38,444 nucleotides of DNA from Paucisalibacillus globulus DSM 18846. Lineage in GTDB: Bacteria; Bacillota; Bacilli; Bacillales; Amphibacillaceae. This document shows positions 9,300 through 17,119 of the stretch, in pieces. The stretch spans positions 68,392-106,835 of the forward strand of contig NZ_KI519436.1 of the NCBI RefSeq assembly GCF_000482485.1, given 5' to 3'. Within the stretch, counting starts at the first letter, position 1; every line of letters begins with the position of its first letter. The translations under genes were made by a program, and so were the position numbers. The notes below the pieces were generated by a model. The model did no database searches and was not told the origin of the DNA. It saw only the letters and a program-made list of their open reading frames with translations.

Positions 9300-9358
9300 C
9301 AATTTGGACGTATCAAAGGTTTTTACGTAATTATTAAACATAGATGGGGAGAATAACA

Positions 9359-10891
9359 ATGGATAATGAAATGATTCTAGTACTAGATTTCGGTAGTCAA
9401 TACAATCAATTAATCACCAGAAGAATTCGGGAGTTTGGCGTTTATAGTGAACTTCATTCTCATAAATTAACAGTGGAACAAATTAAAGCGATGAATCCAA
9501 GGGGAATCATTCTTTCTGGTGGTCCGCACTCTGTTTATGACGAAAATAGTTTCCGACCTGATGAGGCTATTTTTGATCTGGGAATCCCTGTACTTGGAAT
9601 CTGCTACGGTATGCAGTTAATGGCTCTACACTTTGATGGTAAAGTGGACAAGTCAAAGAACCGAGAATATGGAAAAGCTACGATTTCACTACAAAATAAC
9701 ACAACATTATTCAATGAATCACCAGACGAGCAAACGGTGTGGATGAGTCATGGAGATAAAGTGGTCGAAGCCCCTGCAGAATTCACAGTGGACGCAACAA
9801 GCTCATCAACACCGGTAGCAGCATTTAGTAATAAAGAAAAGGAAATGTATGGGGTTCAATTTCACCCGGAAGTACGCCATTCTGAATATGGTAATCAGCT
9901 TTTACGTAATTTTGTTTTCGATGTTTGCGGGGCAAAAGGCGATTGGACAATTGAGAATTTCATCGATCAAGAAGTTGCTACGATAAAGGAAAAGGTTGGC
10001 GACCGTAATGTGCTTTGTGCATTAAGTGGTGGTGTTGACTCTTCTGTTGTTGCAGCTTTAATCCATAAAGCAATTGGTGATCAGCTAACTTGTATATTTG
10101 TTGATCATGGACTGTTACGTAAGAATGAAGCAGATGATGTAATGAAGGTATTCGCTGATGATTTCCATATGAACATTATTAAGGTTGATGCCTCAGAGCG
10201 CTTTTTAGGGAAATTAAAAGGTGTAGATGACCCAGAACAAAAACGTAAAATTATTGGTAATGAATTTATTTATGTGTTTGATGATGAAGCGGCAAAGCTT
10301 AAAAATATGGATTTCTTAGCACAAGGCACACTTTATACAGATATTATTGAAAGTGGTACAGAAACAGCACAAACTATAAAATCCCATCATAATGTCGGTG
10401 GCCTTCCTGAGGATATGCAATTTGAACTAATTGAGCCATTGAATACATTATTTAAAGATGAAGTTCGTGAGCTTGGTACACAATTAGGATTACCGGATCG
10501 TATTGTATGGCGCCAACCATTCCCAGGTCCTGGTCTTGCTATTCGTGTATTAGGGGAAGTTACGGAAGAAAAACTAGAAATTGTTCGTGAATCCGATGCT
10601 ATTTTACGGGAAGAAATTGCTAATGCAGGATTAGAACGTGATATTTGGCAATACTTCACGGTCCTTCCTAATATCCGAAGTGTAGGTGTGATGGGTGATA
10701 CCCGTACGTATGATTACACGATTGGTATTCGTGCAGTAACTTCCATTGATGGAATGACATCCGACTGGGCACGTATTCCATTTGATGTACTTGAAAAAGT
10801 ATCGACGCGTATTGTAAATGAAGTAGCTCATATAAATAGGGTAGTGTATGATATTACGAGCAAGCCACCTGCAACGATTGAGTGGGAATAA
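9359..10891 (+). CDS. guaA: GMP synthase (glutamine-hydrolysing)
   Basis: This 510-residue enzyme converts XMP, ATP and glutamine to GMP in the cytoplasm. The N-terminal class I glutamine amidotransferase has its triad at Cys82 (GICYGMQ), His169 and Glu171 (FHPEV). The ATP pyrophosphatase domain has the PP-loop SGGVDSS (about 223-229), and the C-terminal dimerisation domain ends in KPPATIEWE, as is normal for GuaA. The frame also opens at an ATG at 9344, but the ATG at 9359 has GGGGAG seven bases upstream and gives the usual [16 protein letters not shown] start. It is monocistronic: riboswitch and repeat leader upstream, strong terminator downstream. Confidence 0.98.
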   Translation: MDNEMILVLDFGSQYNQLITRRIREFGVYSELHSHKLTVEQIKAMNPRGIILSGGPHSVYDENSFRPDEAIFDLGIPVLGICYGMQLMALHFDGKVDKSKNREYGKATISLQNNTTLFNESPDEQTVWMSHGDKVVEAPAEFTVDATSSSTPVAAFSNKEKEMYGVQFHPEVRHSEYGNQLLRNFVFDVCGAKGDWTIENFIDQEVATIKEKVGDRNVLCALSGGVDSSVVAALIHKAIGDQLTCIFVDHGLLRKNEADDVMKVFADDFHMNIIKVDASERFLGKLKGVDDPEQKRKIIGNEFIYVFDDEAAKLKNMDFLAQGTLYTDIIESGTETAQTIKSHHNVGGLPEDMQFELIEPLNTLFKDEVRELGTQLGLPDRIVWRQPFPGPGLAIRVLGEVTEEKLEIVRESDAILREEIANAGLERDIWQYFTVLPNIRSVGVMGDTRTYDYTIGIRAVTSIDGMTSDWARIPFDVLEKVSTRIVNEVAHINRVVYDITSKPPATIEWE

Positions 10892-10895
10892 CAAC

Positions 10896-10940
10896 AAAAA
10901 CCTTAGAATCCTTTATTTAAAGGACTTCTAAGGTTTTTTT
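10896..10940 (+). terminator. Rho-independent terminator after guaA
   Basis: The stem AACCTTAGAA...TTCTAAGGTT, with an inner TCCTTT/AAAGGA, is followed by seven Ts. It is a strong intrinsic terminator. Confidence 0.9.
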
Positions 10941-11023
10941 GATGCATGACTTAATACTCTAAACATCCATATACAATATAGAGCTTCATTATTTTTGAGA
11001 TTGGAATACAGCATTGCTACCCC

Positions 11024-11041
11024 CTTTAATTACAATTAAAG
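11024..11041. promoter_or_regulatory. 18-bp perfect palindrome upstream of the ABC/PASTA operon (candidate operator)
   Basis: CTTTAATT-AC-AATTAAAG forms a perfect 8-bp inverted repeat around a 2-bp centre. It ends 40 bp before the -35 box of the promoter at 11082, a position more typical of an activator site than a repressor site. The site is AT-only apart from the outer bases, so chance cannot be excluded. Confidence 0.35.
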
Positions 11042-11081
11042 CAACATACGGAAAAATCATGGAAATATTTTGCAAATGGTA

Positions 11082-11110
11082 TTGTCTTTCTGGTGTATTA
11101 CGAATATAAT
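11082..11110 (+). promoter_or_regulatory. Sigma-A promoter of the ABC/PASTA operon
   Basis: TTGTCT (11082-11087) and a perfect TATAAT (11105-11110) are separated by 17 bp and lie 64 bp before the permease start. Confidence 0.65.
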
Positions 11111-11173
11111 ACAGTTTAGATATAGATATTTGAAAAATAAAAATGTGAAGAGTTTTCAATGAGGGGGTTTGTA

Positions 11174-12640
11174 ATGAATTTTATTAAAAGAGGATTTTTA
11201 GGGATTACAAGGAAAAAAGGAAAATCATTAATTTTATTAGCAGTAATTTTGATTTTAGGAAGCCTTATATCTGGCGCGATTTCTATTCAACAAGCAACTA
11301 GTAACGTGGAGAAAAGTGTTAAAGAAAGGCTTGGGGCTGCTGCGACACTTGAACTTGATTGGGAAGAATACGATAAGTTAAGTGAAGAAGAAATGATGAA
11401 TGTAGAGCTTGAAAACATAGGTGTAGATCTGATTAAACAAATCGGTGGGCTTTCCTATGTGAAGTATTATGATTATTCTGTATCTACAATGTTAGGCTCA
11501 GAGAGCTTGGAGGCTTACCGGGGTGAAATGGAAGAGGATTTTATTCACGAGGGACCGAGCATGGATTTTACACTAAAAGGAATTAACTATGCGCCAGTTC
11601 TTGATTTTGAAGAACAGAAGGGTAAATTAGTTGATGGTCGCGTTTTTACCCAAGAAGAAGTGGATAATGGAACCTCTGTTGCAGTTATTTCAAAAAAATT
11701 AGCAGAAAAAAATAATCTTAATGTTGGAGATACCTTTACGTTTGTCAATGTGGTTTATACATATGACGAAGAGACAGGTGAAGAAGACATAGCTGCTTCA
11801 CGTGATGTCGTATTGGAAGTCATTGGATTGTTCGAATCGCAATTTATTAAAGAAGATGCAGAGACAGCTTCGGATGGTGGAATGATGGATTGGATGGATA
11901 TGGACTATCAAAATACAGTCTATGTTCCAAATGAGATTGTGCTCAATGAAAATAAATATCAGTTTGAAGAATACATGAAGACAGATGAAGAATATGCAGA
12001 AATGATGGAAGGGGAGGAAGAGGCATCTTTTGAATATTACACTCCAATGTTTGTTTTAAACAGTCCGGAAGATAGTGAAGCATTTGAGGAAGAGGTACTT
12101 CCGTTGTTGCCGGATTATTATACTGTAGTCAGTGCTACCGATCAATATGATAGTATTGCAGGGCCGATGGAGTCCATGTCTAAACTATCGAAATATGTTC
12201 TTATAGCAGCGGTAATTGCAACGGTGTTGATTACTGGTTTAGTAGTGTTACTATTCTTACGGGATAGAAAACGTGAATTGGGTATTTACTTATCCTTAGG
12301 AGAAAGTAGGGGCCGTGTTGTTGGGCAAATACTAATCGAAGTAATGGTTGTTGCGTTTATTGGTATAACTTTATCTTTATTCAGCGGAAACTTCATAGCT
12401 AGCCAGGTTTCTGATACGATGATGAAAGCGGACAATAATACTTCTAATGAAGACGTTTATTATTATAGTGAGCTCCAAATAAATTTAACAACAGATGATG
12501 TCATGGATTCTTATGAGGTAAGTCTTAACTCAAGCTATATTCTAGTATTCTATGGAATTGGTCTGTTAACGATTTTAATTTCAACGGTTATTCCGCTAGT
12601 TTATATTGTAAGACTAAATCCGAAGAAAATACTGATGTAA
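11174..12640 (+). CDS. FtsX/MacB-like ABC transporter permease
   Basis: This is a 488-residue membrane protein with MacB/FtsX topology: one N-terminal helix (about residues 15-35), a large acidic extracytoplasmic domain of roughly 300 residues, then three C-terminal helices and the typical ending RLNPKKILM. The start used is the ATG at 11174, with GAGGGGG six bases upstream; the in-frame ATG at 11159 lies before that ribosome site. Its ATPase partner starts 16 bp downstream. Such permeases usually do not move a solute across the membrane but couple cytoplasmic ATP hydrolysis to work outside (hydrolase activation, lipoprotein or peptide extrusion). The long D/E-rich external domain suggests interaction with wall or basic ligands; this is inference. 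Confidence 0.88.
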   Translation: MNFIKRGFLGITRKKGKSLILLAVILILGSLISGAISIQQATSNVEKSVKERLGAAATLELDWEEYDKLSEEEMMNVELENIGVDLIKQIGGLSYVKYYDYSVSTMLGSESLEAYRGEMEEDFIHEGPSMDFTLKGINYAPVLDFEEQKGKLVDGRVFTQEEVDNGTSVAVISKKLAEKNNLNVGDTFTFVNVVYTYDEETGEEDIAASRDVVLEVIGLFESQFIKEDAETASDGGMMDWMDMDYQNTVYVPNEIVLNENKYQFEEYMKTDEEYAEMMEGEEEASFEYYTPMFVLNSPEDSEAFEEEVLPLLPDYYTVVSATDQYDSIAGPMESMSKLSKYVLIAAVIATVLITGLVVLLFLRDRKRELGIYLSLGESRGRVVGQILIEVMVVAFIGITLSLFSGNFIASQVSDTMMKADNNTSNEDVYYYSELQINLTTDDVMDSYEVSLNSSYILVFYGIGLLTILISTVIPLVYIVRLNPKKILM

Positions 12641-12656
12641 CCTGAGGGGGGAAATT

Positions 12657-13328
12657 ATGATACTAGAAGCGAAAGATTTAAACTATTATTATCAAGATGG
12701 CGAGCAACGACGTTATATTTTAAAGGATACATCTGTCTCTTTTGAGAAGGGGAAATTTTATACGATCTTAGGGCAATCTGGTTCTGGGAAAACCACCTTG
12801 TTATCGCTACTCAGTGCCTTGGATTCTCCGCATAGCGGAGAGGTATTATTTAATCAAGAAGACATTAAGAAAATTGGCTATGAAAAGTATCGCCGTAATA
12901 ATATCGGGATTATCTTTCAAAACTATAATTTAATACCGACCTTTACAGCAGTGGAAAATGTACTGATTCCCATGTCTATTACGGAAAATGAACTTCCAGA
13001 GGATTCAAAGACAGTAGCCTATAATCTATTAGATTACATCGGCATTGTTAAAAATAAAGCAGATCGTCCTGTTAATAAGCTTTCTGGGGGAGAGCAGCAG
13101 CGTGTGGCTATTGCCCGTGCTCTTGCAACTAATGTGGAATTAATACTTGCCGATGAACCTACAGGAAATCTTGATGAAGAGATGGAGCAGGAAATCATTG
13201 ATATCTTTAAAAAATTGGCACATGAACACGGCAAATGTGTTATTGTGGTCACGCACTCCAATGAAATTGCCTTGCAGTCTGATCAGGCTTTCCTTTTGAA
13301 GAAGGGTGTACTGGCTTCTTATGAGTGA
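12657..13328 (+). CDS. MacB/LolD-type ABC transporter ATP-binding protein
   Basis: This 223-residue ATPase has Walker A GQSGSGKTT, Q-loop FQNYNLIP, signature LSGGEQQRVAIARAL, Walker B ILADEPTGNLD and an H-loop VVTHSNE, the pattern of the MacB/LolD/FtsE group. GAGGGGGG precedes the ATG. It follows the FtsX-like permease by 16 bp and its end overlaps the start of the PASTA gene by 8 bp, so the three are one translationally linked unit. Confidence 0.93.
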   Translation: MILEAKDLNYYYQDGEQRRYILKDTSVSFEKGKFYTILGQSGSGKTTLLSLLSALDSPHSGEVLFNQEDIKKIGYEKYRRNNIGIIFQNYNLIPTFTAVENVLIPMSITENELPEDSKTVAYNLLDYIGIVKNKADRPVNKLSGGEQQRVAIARALATNVELILADEPTGNLDEEMEQEIIDIFKKLAHEHGKCVIVVTHSNEIALQSDQAFLLKKGVLASYE

Positions 13329-14829
13329 TTTTCTATCAAAGTTTAATAAAGATAAGTACGAGGACCTACTAAATGAGCAAGAAGACAAAAAAGTAGTAGA
13401 CGAGCAAGAAAAGAATATAGAGAATCAGGAAGAAATAGAACCACAGCAAAAGCAAGAAGAGCAAGCTTCTGCTGTGGAAATGGAAGAAACAGAACCAGAT
13501 CCTGATGACATCCCTCTTCAGTCAGAATCTCTATCCCTTAGTCACAATAGACAACGGGATAGGGAAGAAGATGTAGAGATTGATCCGGATTATCGAAGGA
13601 AAAAGAGACGGAAAATGTTGCTGATTATTTCAGGTTCTATCTTAGCTTGTATGTTGATTTTCTTCATTTACTATACACTGGTCCATGTGAAGGTTGAAGA
13701 TTTTGTGGGACAGGCTGTTTCAGATGCCCGCGCTTGGGCTGAAGAAAATGATGTAGAGGTTAAATTAAAGCAAGAATATAATATGGAATATGATGCAAAT
13801 CAAGTTATTTCGCAGAGTGTATCTGCTGGAGACAAAATCCGAAAAGGGAAGACTCTCGAATTAACTAGTAGTTTAGGTCCAGATCCAGAAGCAATTATTC
13901 CTCTTCCGGATTTCTCCGTTATGAGTCAAGAGGAAGCAAGGAATTGGATTGATGAGAATAAAGCAGAAAACCTACAACTAGTCACAGAGTATAGTGACGA
14001 TGTTGAAGAAGGTACATTTATTAAGCTTACCATCAGGGATACTGGAATTGAGGAATCAGAATATCAACGAAGAGACAGTGCTGCCGTCTATTATTCAAAA
14101 GGGGTAGAAGTCTTTGAGAAGAATATTACCATACCCAACTTTGTAGGATTGCCTAAAGAAGAAGTGGAAAAATGGGCAGAATCTAATGAAATTGAGATGA
14201 CTTATGAAGAGTCGGATTCTGACAGTGTCGAAGCAGGACATATTATTAGTCAAAGCGAACCCGCAGAAGAAAAAATTGCGAAAAGAGATAAGATGAAAGT
14301 GGTTTTATCTGTAGGTGAAGCTGCGGTGGTTCCGAATTTTGGGGAACTTACTTCGGAGGAAGCCATGACTGCTTATCCAAATTTAGATGTGAGGGTGAAG
14401 GAGCAATTCCATGCGGATGTTTCATATGGAAGAATGATTTCACAATCTGTTGAAGCAGGTACAAAATTAACCGATAAAGATGATAAGAGTGTTACGGTAA
14501 CTTATTCGCTTGGAAAGCCGTATTTGGGTGATTTCCGTGGGCAAATAGAAGGTGAGTTGCCGAGATTGTTTTTTGATGAATATCAATCAAAAGGTGCTAA
14601 TATTAAGTATATTGTTAAGTATGTCTATGCCCCTGAAGTGAAAGGGACAGTGGTTGGTATGAGTAAGTTTAATGAATTTGTATCCATGACCTATACAGTA
14701 GAGATTCAAGTAAGTAATAACATTTCAGCACCTCCTAACCCAGGAGACTTTATCGAGGATGAACCGGAATTACCTGTAGAAGATGAACCATTGGAAGAAG
14801 AGGAAGATATTGAAATTCAAGAAAAGTAA
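13321..14829 (+). CDS. Membrane-anchored PASTA-repeat protein
   Basis: This is a 502-residue protein with a charged, Q/E-rich cytoplasmic N-terminus (1-97), one membrane helix (about 99-121) and an extracytoplasmic region with about five PASTA-like modules. Each module opens with a P-x-F or V-x-D-F-type strand and closes with an ISQS...G...V-x-x-SLG-type motif (around residues 123-182, 192-242, 275-335, 337-396 and 397-470). An acidic tail ends the protein. There is no kinase or penicillin-binding domain, unlike the usual PASTA proteins. PASTA modules bind muropeptides, lipid II or beta-lactams. I use the ATG at 13321 (MSDFLSKF), which overlaps the ATPase stop by 8 bp; a GTG at 13306 is also open. 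Coupling to an FtsX-type ABC pair suggests a wall-sensing or wall-remodelling device. Confidence 0.85.
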   Translation: MSDFLSKFNKDKYEDLLNEQEDKKVVDEQEKNIENQEEIEPQQKQEEQASAVEMEETEPDPDDIPLQSESLSLSHNRQRDREEDVEIDPDYRRKKRRKMLLIISGSILACMLIFFIYYTLVHVKVEDFVGQAVSDARAWAEENDVEVKLKQEYNMEYDANQVISQSVSAGDKIRKGKTLELTSSLGPDPEAIIPLPDFSVMSQEEARNWIDENKAENLQLVTEYSDDVEEGTFIKLTIRDTGIEESEYQRRDSAAVYYSKGVEVFEKNITIPNFVGLPKEEVEKWAESNEIEMTYEESDSDSVEAGHIISQSEPAEEKIAKRDKMKVVLSVGEAAVVPNFGELTSEEAMTAYPNLDVRVKEQFHADVSYGRMISQSVEAGTKLTDKDDKSVTVTYSLGKPYLGDFRGQIEGELPRLFFDEYQSKGANIKYIVKYVYAPEVKGTVVGMSKFNEFVSMTYTVEIQVSNNISAPPNPGDFIEDEPELPVEDEPLEEEEDIEIQEK

Positions 14830-14868
14830 ACATAATAATAATTGCACGTTCTAAAGAATGGAATAATT

Positions 14869-14907
14869 GAAAAAGCTGCCTCTAGTCAATTCGGGCAGCT
14901 TTTTTAT
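14869..14907 (+). terminator. Rho-independent terminator after the ABC/PASTA operon
   Basis: AAAAAGCTGCC and GGGCAGCTTTTTT form an 11-bp stem with a T-tail. Confidence 0.88.
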
Positions 14908-15035
14908 TAGCATAGGGTTTCTATTAATATCATATGGATAAATATGGATAGGCAGATTCGTGTAATTTGAGGGGAAATGGGAATATACTAAACTTGTAAG
15001 AAAAAATGGCAAGTAGAAAAGAAAGAAGGATTATG

Positions 15036-15929
15036 ATGGGTTTTAAAAATGTAACTGTAGCTGGCGGCGGTGTATTAGGAAGTCAGATTGCTTACCAAGT
15101 TTCATTTAAAGGTTTTAATGTAACAGTGTATGACATTAACAATGTGGCTATTGAAGCAGCAAAAGGCCGGATGGAAAGATGGCAAGAACGCTATAAACAG
15201 GATTTAAATGCAACCGATACGGAAGTAAAAGATGCATTTAAAAGAATGAACTTTTCTACGGATTTGAAGGAAGCTGTTGCGGATGCGGATTTGGTAATTG
15301 AAGCAGTACCAGAAAAAAAAGAAATAAAAATCGATTTCTATAAAAAATTATCAGAAGTTGCACCTGAAAAAACTGTATTTGCATCTAATTCATCAACTAT
15401 GCTTCCGAGTCAGTTTGCTGAAACAACAAAACGTTCAAATAAATTCTTAATGCTTCATTTTGCAAACGAAATATGGAAAAACAATACAGCCGAAATTATG
15501 AAACATGAAGGAACGGATATGAAAGTGTTCGATTCGGTTGTAGAATTTGCTAAAAATATCGGCATGGTTGCACTTCCAATCTACAAGGAACAACCAGGAT
15601 ATATCCTAAATTCCCTGCTTGTCCCATTACTAGATGCGGCACAAAACTTATTAGTCAATGGAATTGCTGATGCAGAAACAATTGATAAAACATGGATGGT
15701 AGCTACTAGCGCTCCTAGAGGTCCTTTTGCGATATTAGATGTCGTTGGTATCCGAACACCTTATAACTTATCTGTCGCAAAAGCAGAAGCTGGCGATAAA
15801 AATGCTGAAAAGGTTGCTAAGTACTTAAAAGAAGAATATTTAGATAAAGGGAAGTTGGGTACGGAGTCTGGAGAAGGTTTTTATAAATATCCTAATCCAT
15901 CATATGAGAGTCCTGATTTCTTAAAATAA
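15036..15929 (+). CDS. 3-hydroxyacyl-CoA dehydrogenase (3-hydroxybutyryl-CoA dehydrogenase-like)
   Basis: This is a 297-residue NAD-dependent oxidoreductase of the 3HCDH family, single-domain type without an enoyl-CoA hydratase fusion. The Rossmann motif GGGVLGSQI opens the protein. The NSS and HFANEIW motifs carry the Ser and catalytic His region, and the C-terminal domain (GPFAILDVVG, GEGFYKYP) is typical. The frame opens at an ATG at 15006, but the N-terminus conserved in this group matches the ATG at 15036 (MGFKNVTVAGGG), with AAGGA five bases upstream; an ATG at 15033 is equally possible. It is monocistronic, with a terminator on each side. GTGTAA-N13-GGGAAT at 14959-14983 resembles a sigma-B promoter, weakly. 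Substrate chain length is not determinable. Confidence 0.9.
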   Translation: MGFKNVTVAGGGVLGSQIAYQVSFKGFNVTVYDINNVAIEAAKGRMERWQERYKQDLNATDTEVKDAFKRMNFSTDLKEAVADADLVIEAVPEKKEIKIDFYKKLSEVAPEKTVFASNSSTMLPSQFAETTKRSNKFLMLHFANEIWKNNTAEIMKHEGTDMKVFDSVVEFAKNIGMVALPIYKEQPGYILNSLLVPLLDAAQNLLVNGIADAETIDKTWMVATSAPRGPFAILDVVGIRTPYNLSVAKAEAGDKNAEKVAKYLKEEYLDKGKLGTESGEGFYKYPNPSYESPDFLK

Positions 15930-15937
15930 CAGTATAG

Positions 15938-15977
15938 GTGTAGTGCTAATTCACAAGGGATTAGCACTACATTTTTT
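15938..15977 (+). terminator. Rho-independent terminator after the 3HCDH gene
   Basis: GTAGTGCTAAT pairs perfectly with ATTAGCACTAC around a short loop and is followed by ATTTTTT. Confidence 0.9.
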
Positions 15978-16111
15978 GTGTTAAAACAATGGTTATATGA
16001 ATTTTTAGCGAAAATTAACATAGGAAATCACTTATATCTATTGTTAGCTTAATATATTTCTTGTTTTTGGAGAAAATACTCAATGAACCTTTTCAAAAAG
16101 GAGATATATTA

Positions 16112-16573
16112 ATGGCGCAAATTATCTTATGGAGCATGCTTATTTTACCCTGGTTATCGTTGTTGTTTATTAACAAACAGTCTCTAAGGCGGTTTATGCC
16201 CGTTTCTATTTTGGCTTCTCTGTTAGTTACAATGGTATTTGAAATGGCATTTACTTTTAATTGGTGGACCGTAAAAGAGGCTATTCTGCCTTGGGGACAT
16301 ATCACAAGTATACCACTTACCTATGGTATATTTTTTGCTGGTACGATATGGATTTACCATTTTACTTTTAATAAGTCTTTTTTGGTTTATATTCTTTCTA
16401 ATGTTATTGTGGATGCCATTTATGCTTTTGTTGGTCTGAATGTATTAATCCATTTCGGAATTTATGAATTAGAAAACATGGGTACTTTTGGGATATTTAT
16501 TCTTATGTTTGTAATCTCAGTTATCATTTATATTTATCAAAAATGGCAGGATAAAATTATAAAACGGGAGTGA
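16112..16573 (+). CDS. Small integral membrane protein of unknown function
   Basis: This 153-residue protein has about five hydrophobic segments and almost no soluble domain; it ends in a basic cytoplasmic tail (KWQDKIIKRE). The start is the ATG at 16112 with AAGGAGAT eight bases upstream, even though the frame opens at a TTG at 16061. It resembles the small multi-spanning membrane proteins widespread in spore-forming Bacillaceae, and a relative-looking protein lies at 35407-35970 in this window, but I cannot assign a function. It lies alone between the 3HCDH gene and the pbuG regulatory region. Confidence 0.75.
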   Translation: MAQIILWSMLILPWLSLLFINKQSLRRFMPVSILASLLVTMVFEMAFTFNWWTVKEAILPWGHITSIPLTYGIFFAGTIWIYHFTFNKSFLVYILSNVIVDAIYAFVGLNVLIHFGIYELENMGTFGIFILMFVISVIIYIYQKWQDKIIKRE

Positions 16574-16796
16574 GATTGTTATTATTGTTGTTTTTTGGTA
16601 ATAAATGTAACGTGATATTTTGTCTTTCTTCACATTATCGGAACTACGTAGAATTTCTTCCCCTGCTTTTTTATACACATTGCCTTAACAATTGTACATT
16701 TTATGCTATAAGTTAAATATTGAAAACTTGTCATCAGGATTTAGATGAATTAATGAAAAATGAAATATTGCCTTTGAGAAAGAAGAAGTAATATTT

Positions 16797-16840
16797 AAAA
16801 ACGAACATTAAAATATATTAACAAAAAAATATTCGGATAT
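16797..16840. promoter_or_regulatory. PurBox pair (PurR operator) upstream of pbuG
   Basis: The B. subtilis PurR consensus is AWWWCCGAACWWT, used as two inverted boxes. AAAAACGAACATT (16797-16809) matches 12 of 13 positions on the plus strand. ATATCCGAATATT (complement of 16828-16840) matches 12 of 13 on the minus strand. The boxes face each other with an 18-bp gap, and the second ends 2 bp before the -35 element of the pbuG promoter. This supports repression by PurR in addition to the riboswitch. Confidence 0.72.
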
Positions 16841-16842
16841 AG

Positions 16843-16871
16843 TTGACATCTAACTAGTAAAATAGTAATAT
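16843..16871 (+). promoter_or_regulatory. Sigma-A promoter of pbuG
   Basis: A perfect TTGACA (16843-16848), a 17-bp spacer and TAATAT (16866-16871). Transcription would start near 16878, about 20 bases before the aptamer. Confidence 0.85.
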
Positions 16872-16898
16872 ATCATTGTTAAGTTAATAAATAGCTAT

Positions 16899-16964
16899 TG
16901 CGTATAATTTAGGGGATATGGCCCAGAGTTTCTACCAGACCGCCGTAAATGGTCTGACTACGCA
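16899..16964 (+). ncRNA. Guanine-type purine riboswitch (pbuG leader)
   Basis: P1 pairs TGCGTA (16899-16904) with TACGCA (16959-16964). The conserved TATAAT of J1/2, the TTTCTACC core and a P3 of AGACC/GGTCT around a GCCGTAAAT loop are all present. The base that sets specificity, in CTGACTAC, is C, so guanine or hypoxanthine is the expected ligand. A terminator hairpin follows at 17044, some 80 bases downstream. The target is a purine permease, as in B. subtilis pbuG. Confidence 0.95.
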
Positions 16965-17043
16965 GATTAGTAATATAGATGATAATAGTTTACTATTTGA
17001 TTAGTTTGCTTTTGTCCATTACTTTTCTTGCTTGGTCGTGGAA

Positions 17044-17087
17044 GCATGTGTCGTCCCTGAATTTAGGGGGATACATGTTTTTTTATT
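17044..17087 (+). terminator. Riboswitch terminator ahead of pbuG
   Basis: A CATGTGTC...CCCT arm pairs imperfectly with AGGGGG-ATACATG and is followed by seven Ts (17078-17084 region). It lies between the aptamer and the ribosome site of pbuG. Confidence 0.75.
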
Positions 17088-17119
17088 GCACTTATATTAT
17101 TTTCTAGGAGGAAAAGTAA

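Noticed and set aside
8694-9356. A 220-codon frame with a 17-residue peptide repeat as a protein gene
   Set aside because: The first ATG is inside the riboswitch P1 stem, no ribosome site precedes any start, and the N-terminal part is encoded by the terminator hairpin. Openness follows from a 51-bp unit with no stop in one frame.
14959-14983. Sigma-B promoter ahead of the 3HCDH gene (GTGTAA-N13-GGGAAT)
   Set aside because: Only partial match to the -35 and -10 consensus; mentioned in the gene entry but not listed as a feature.
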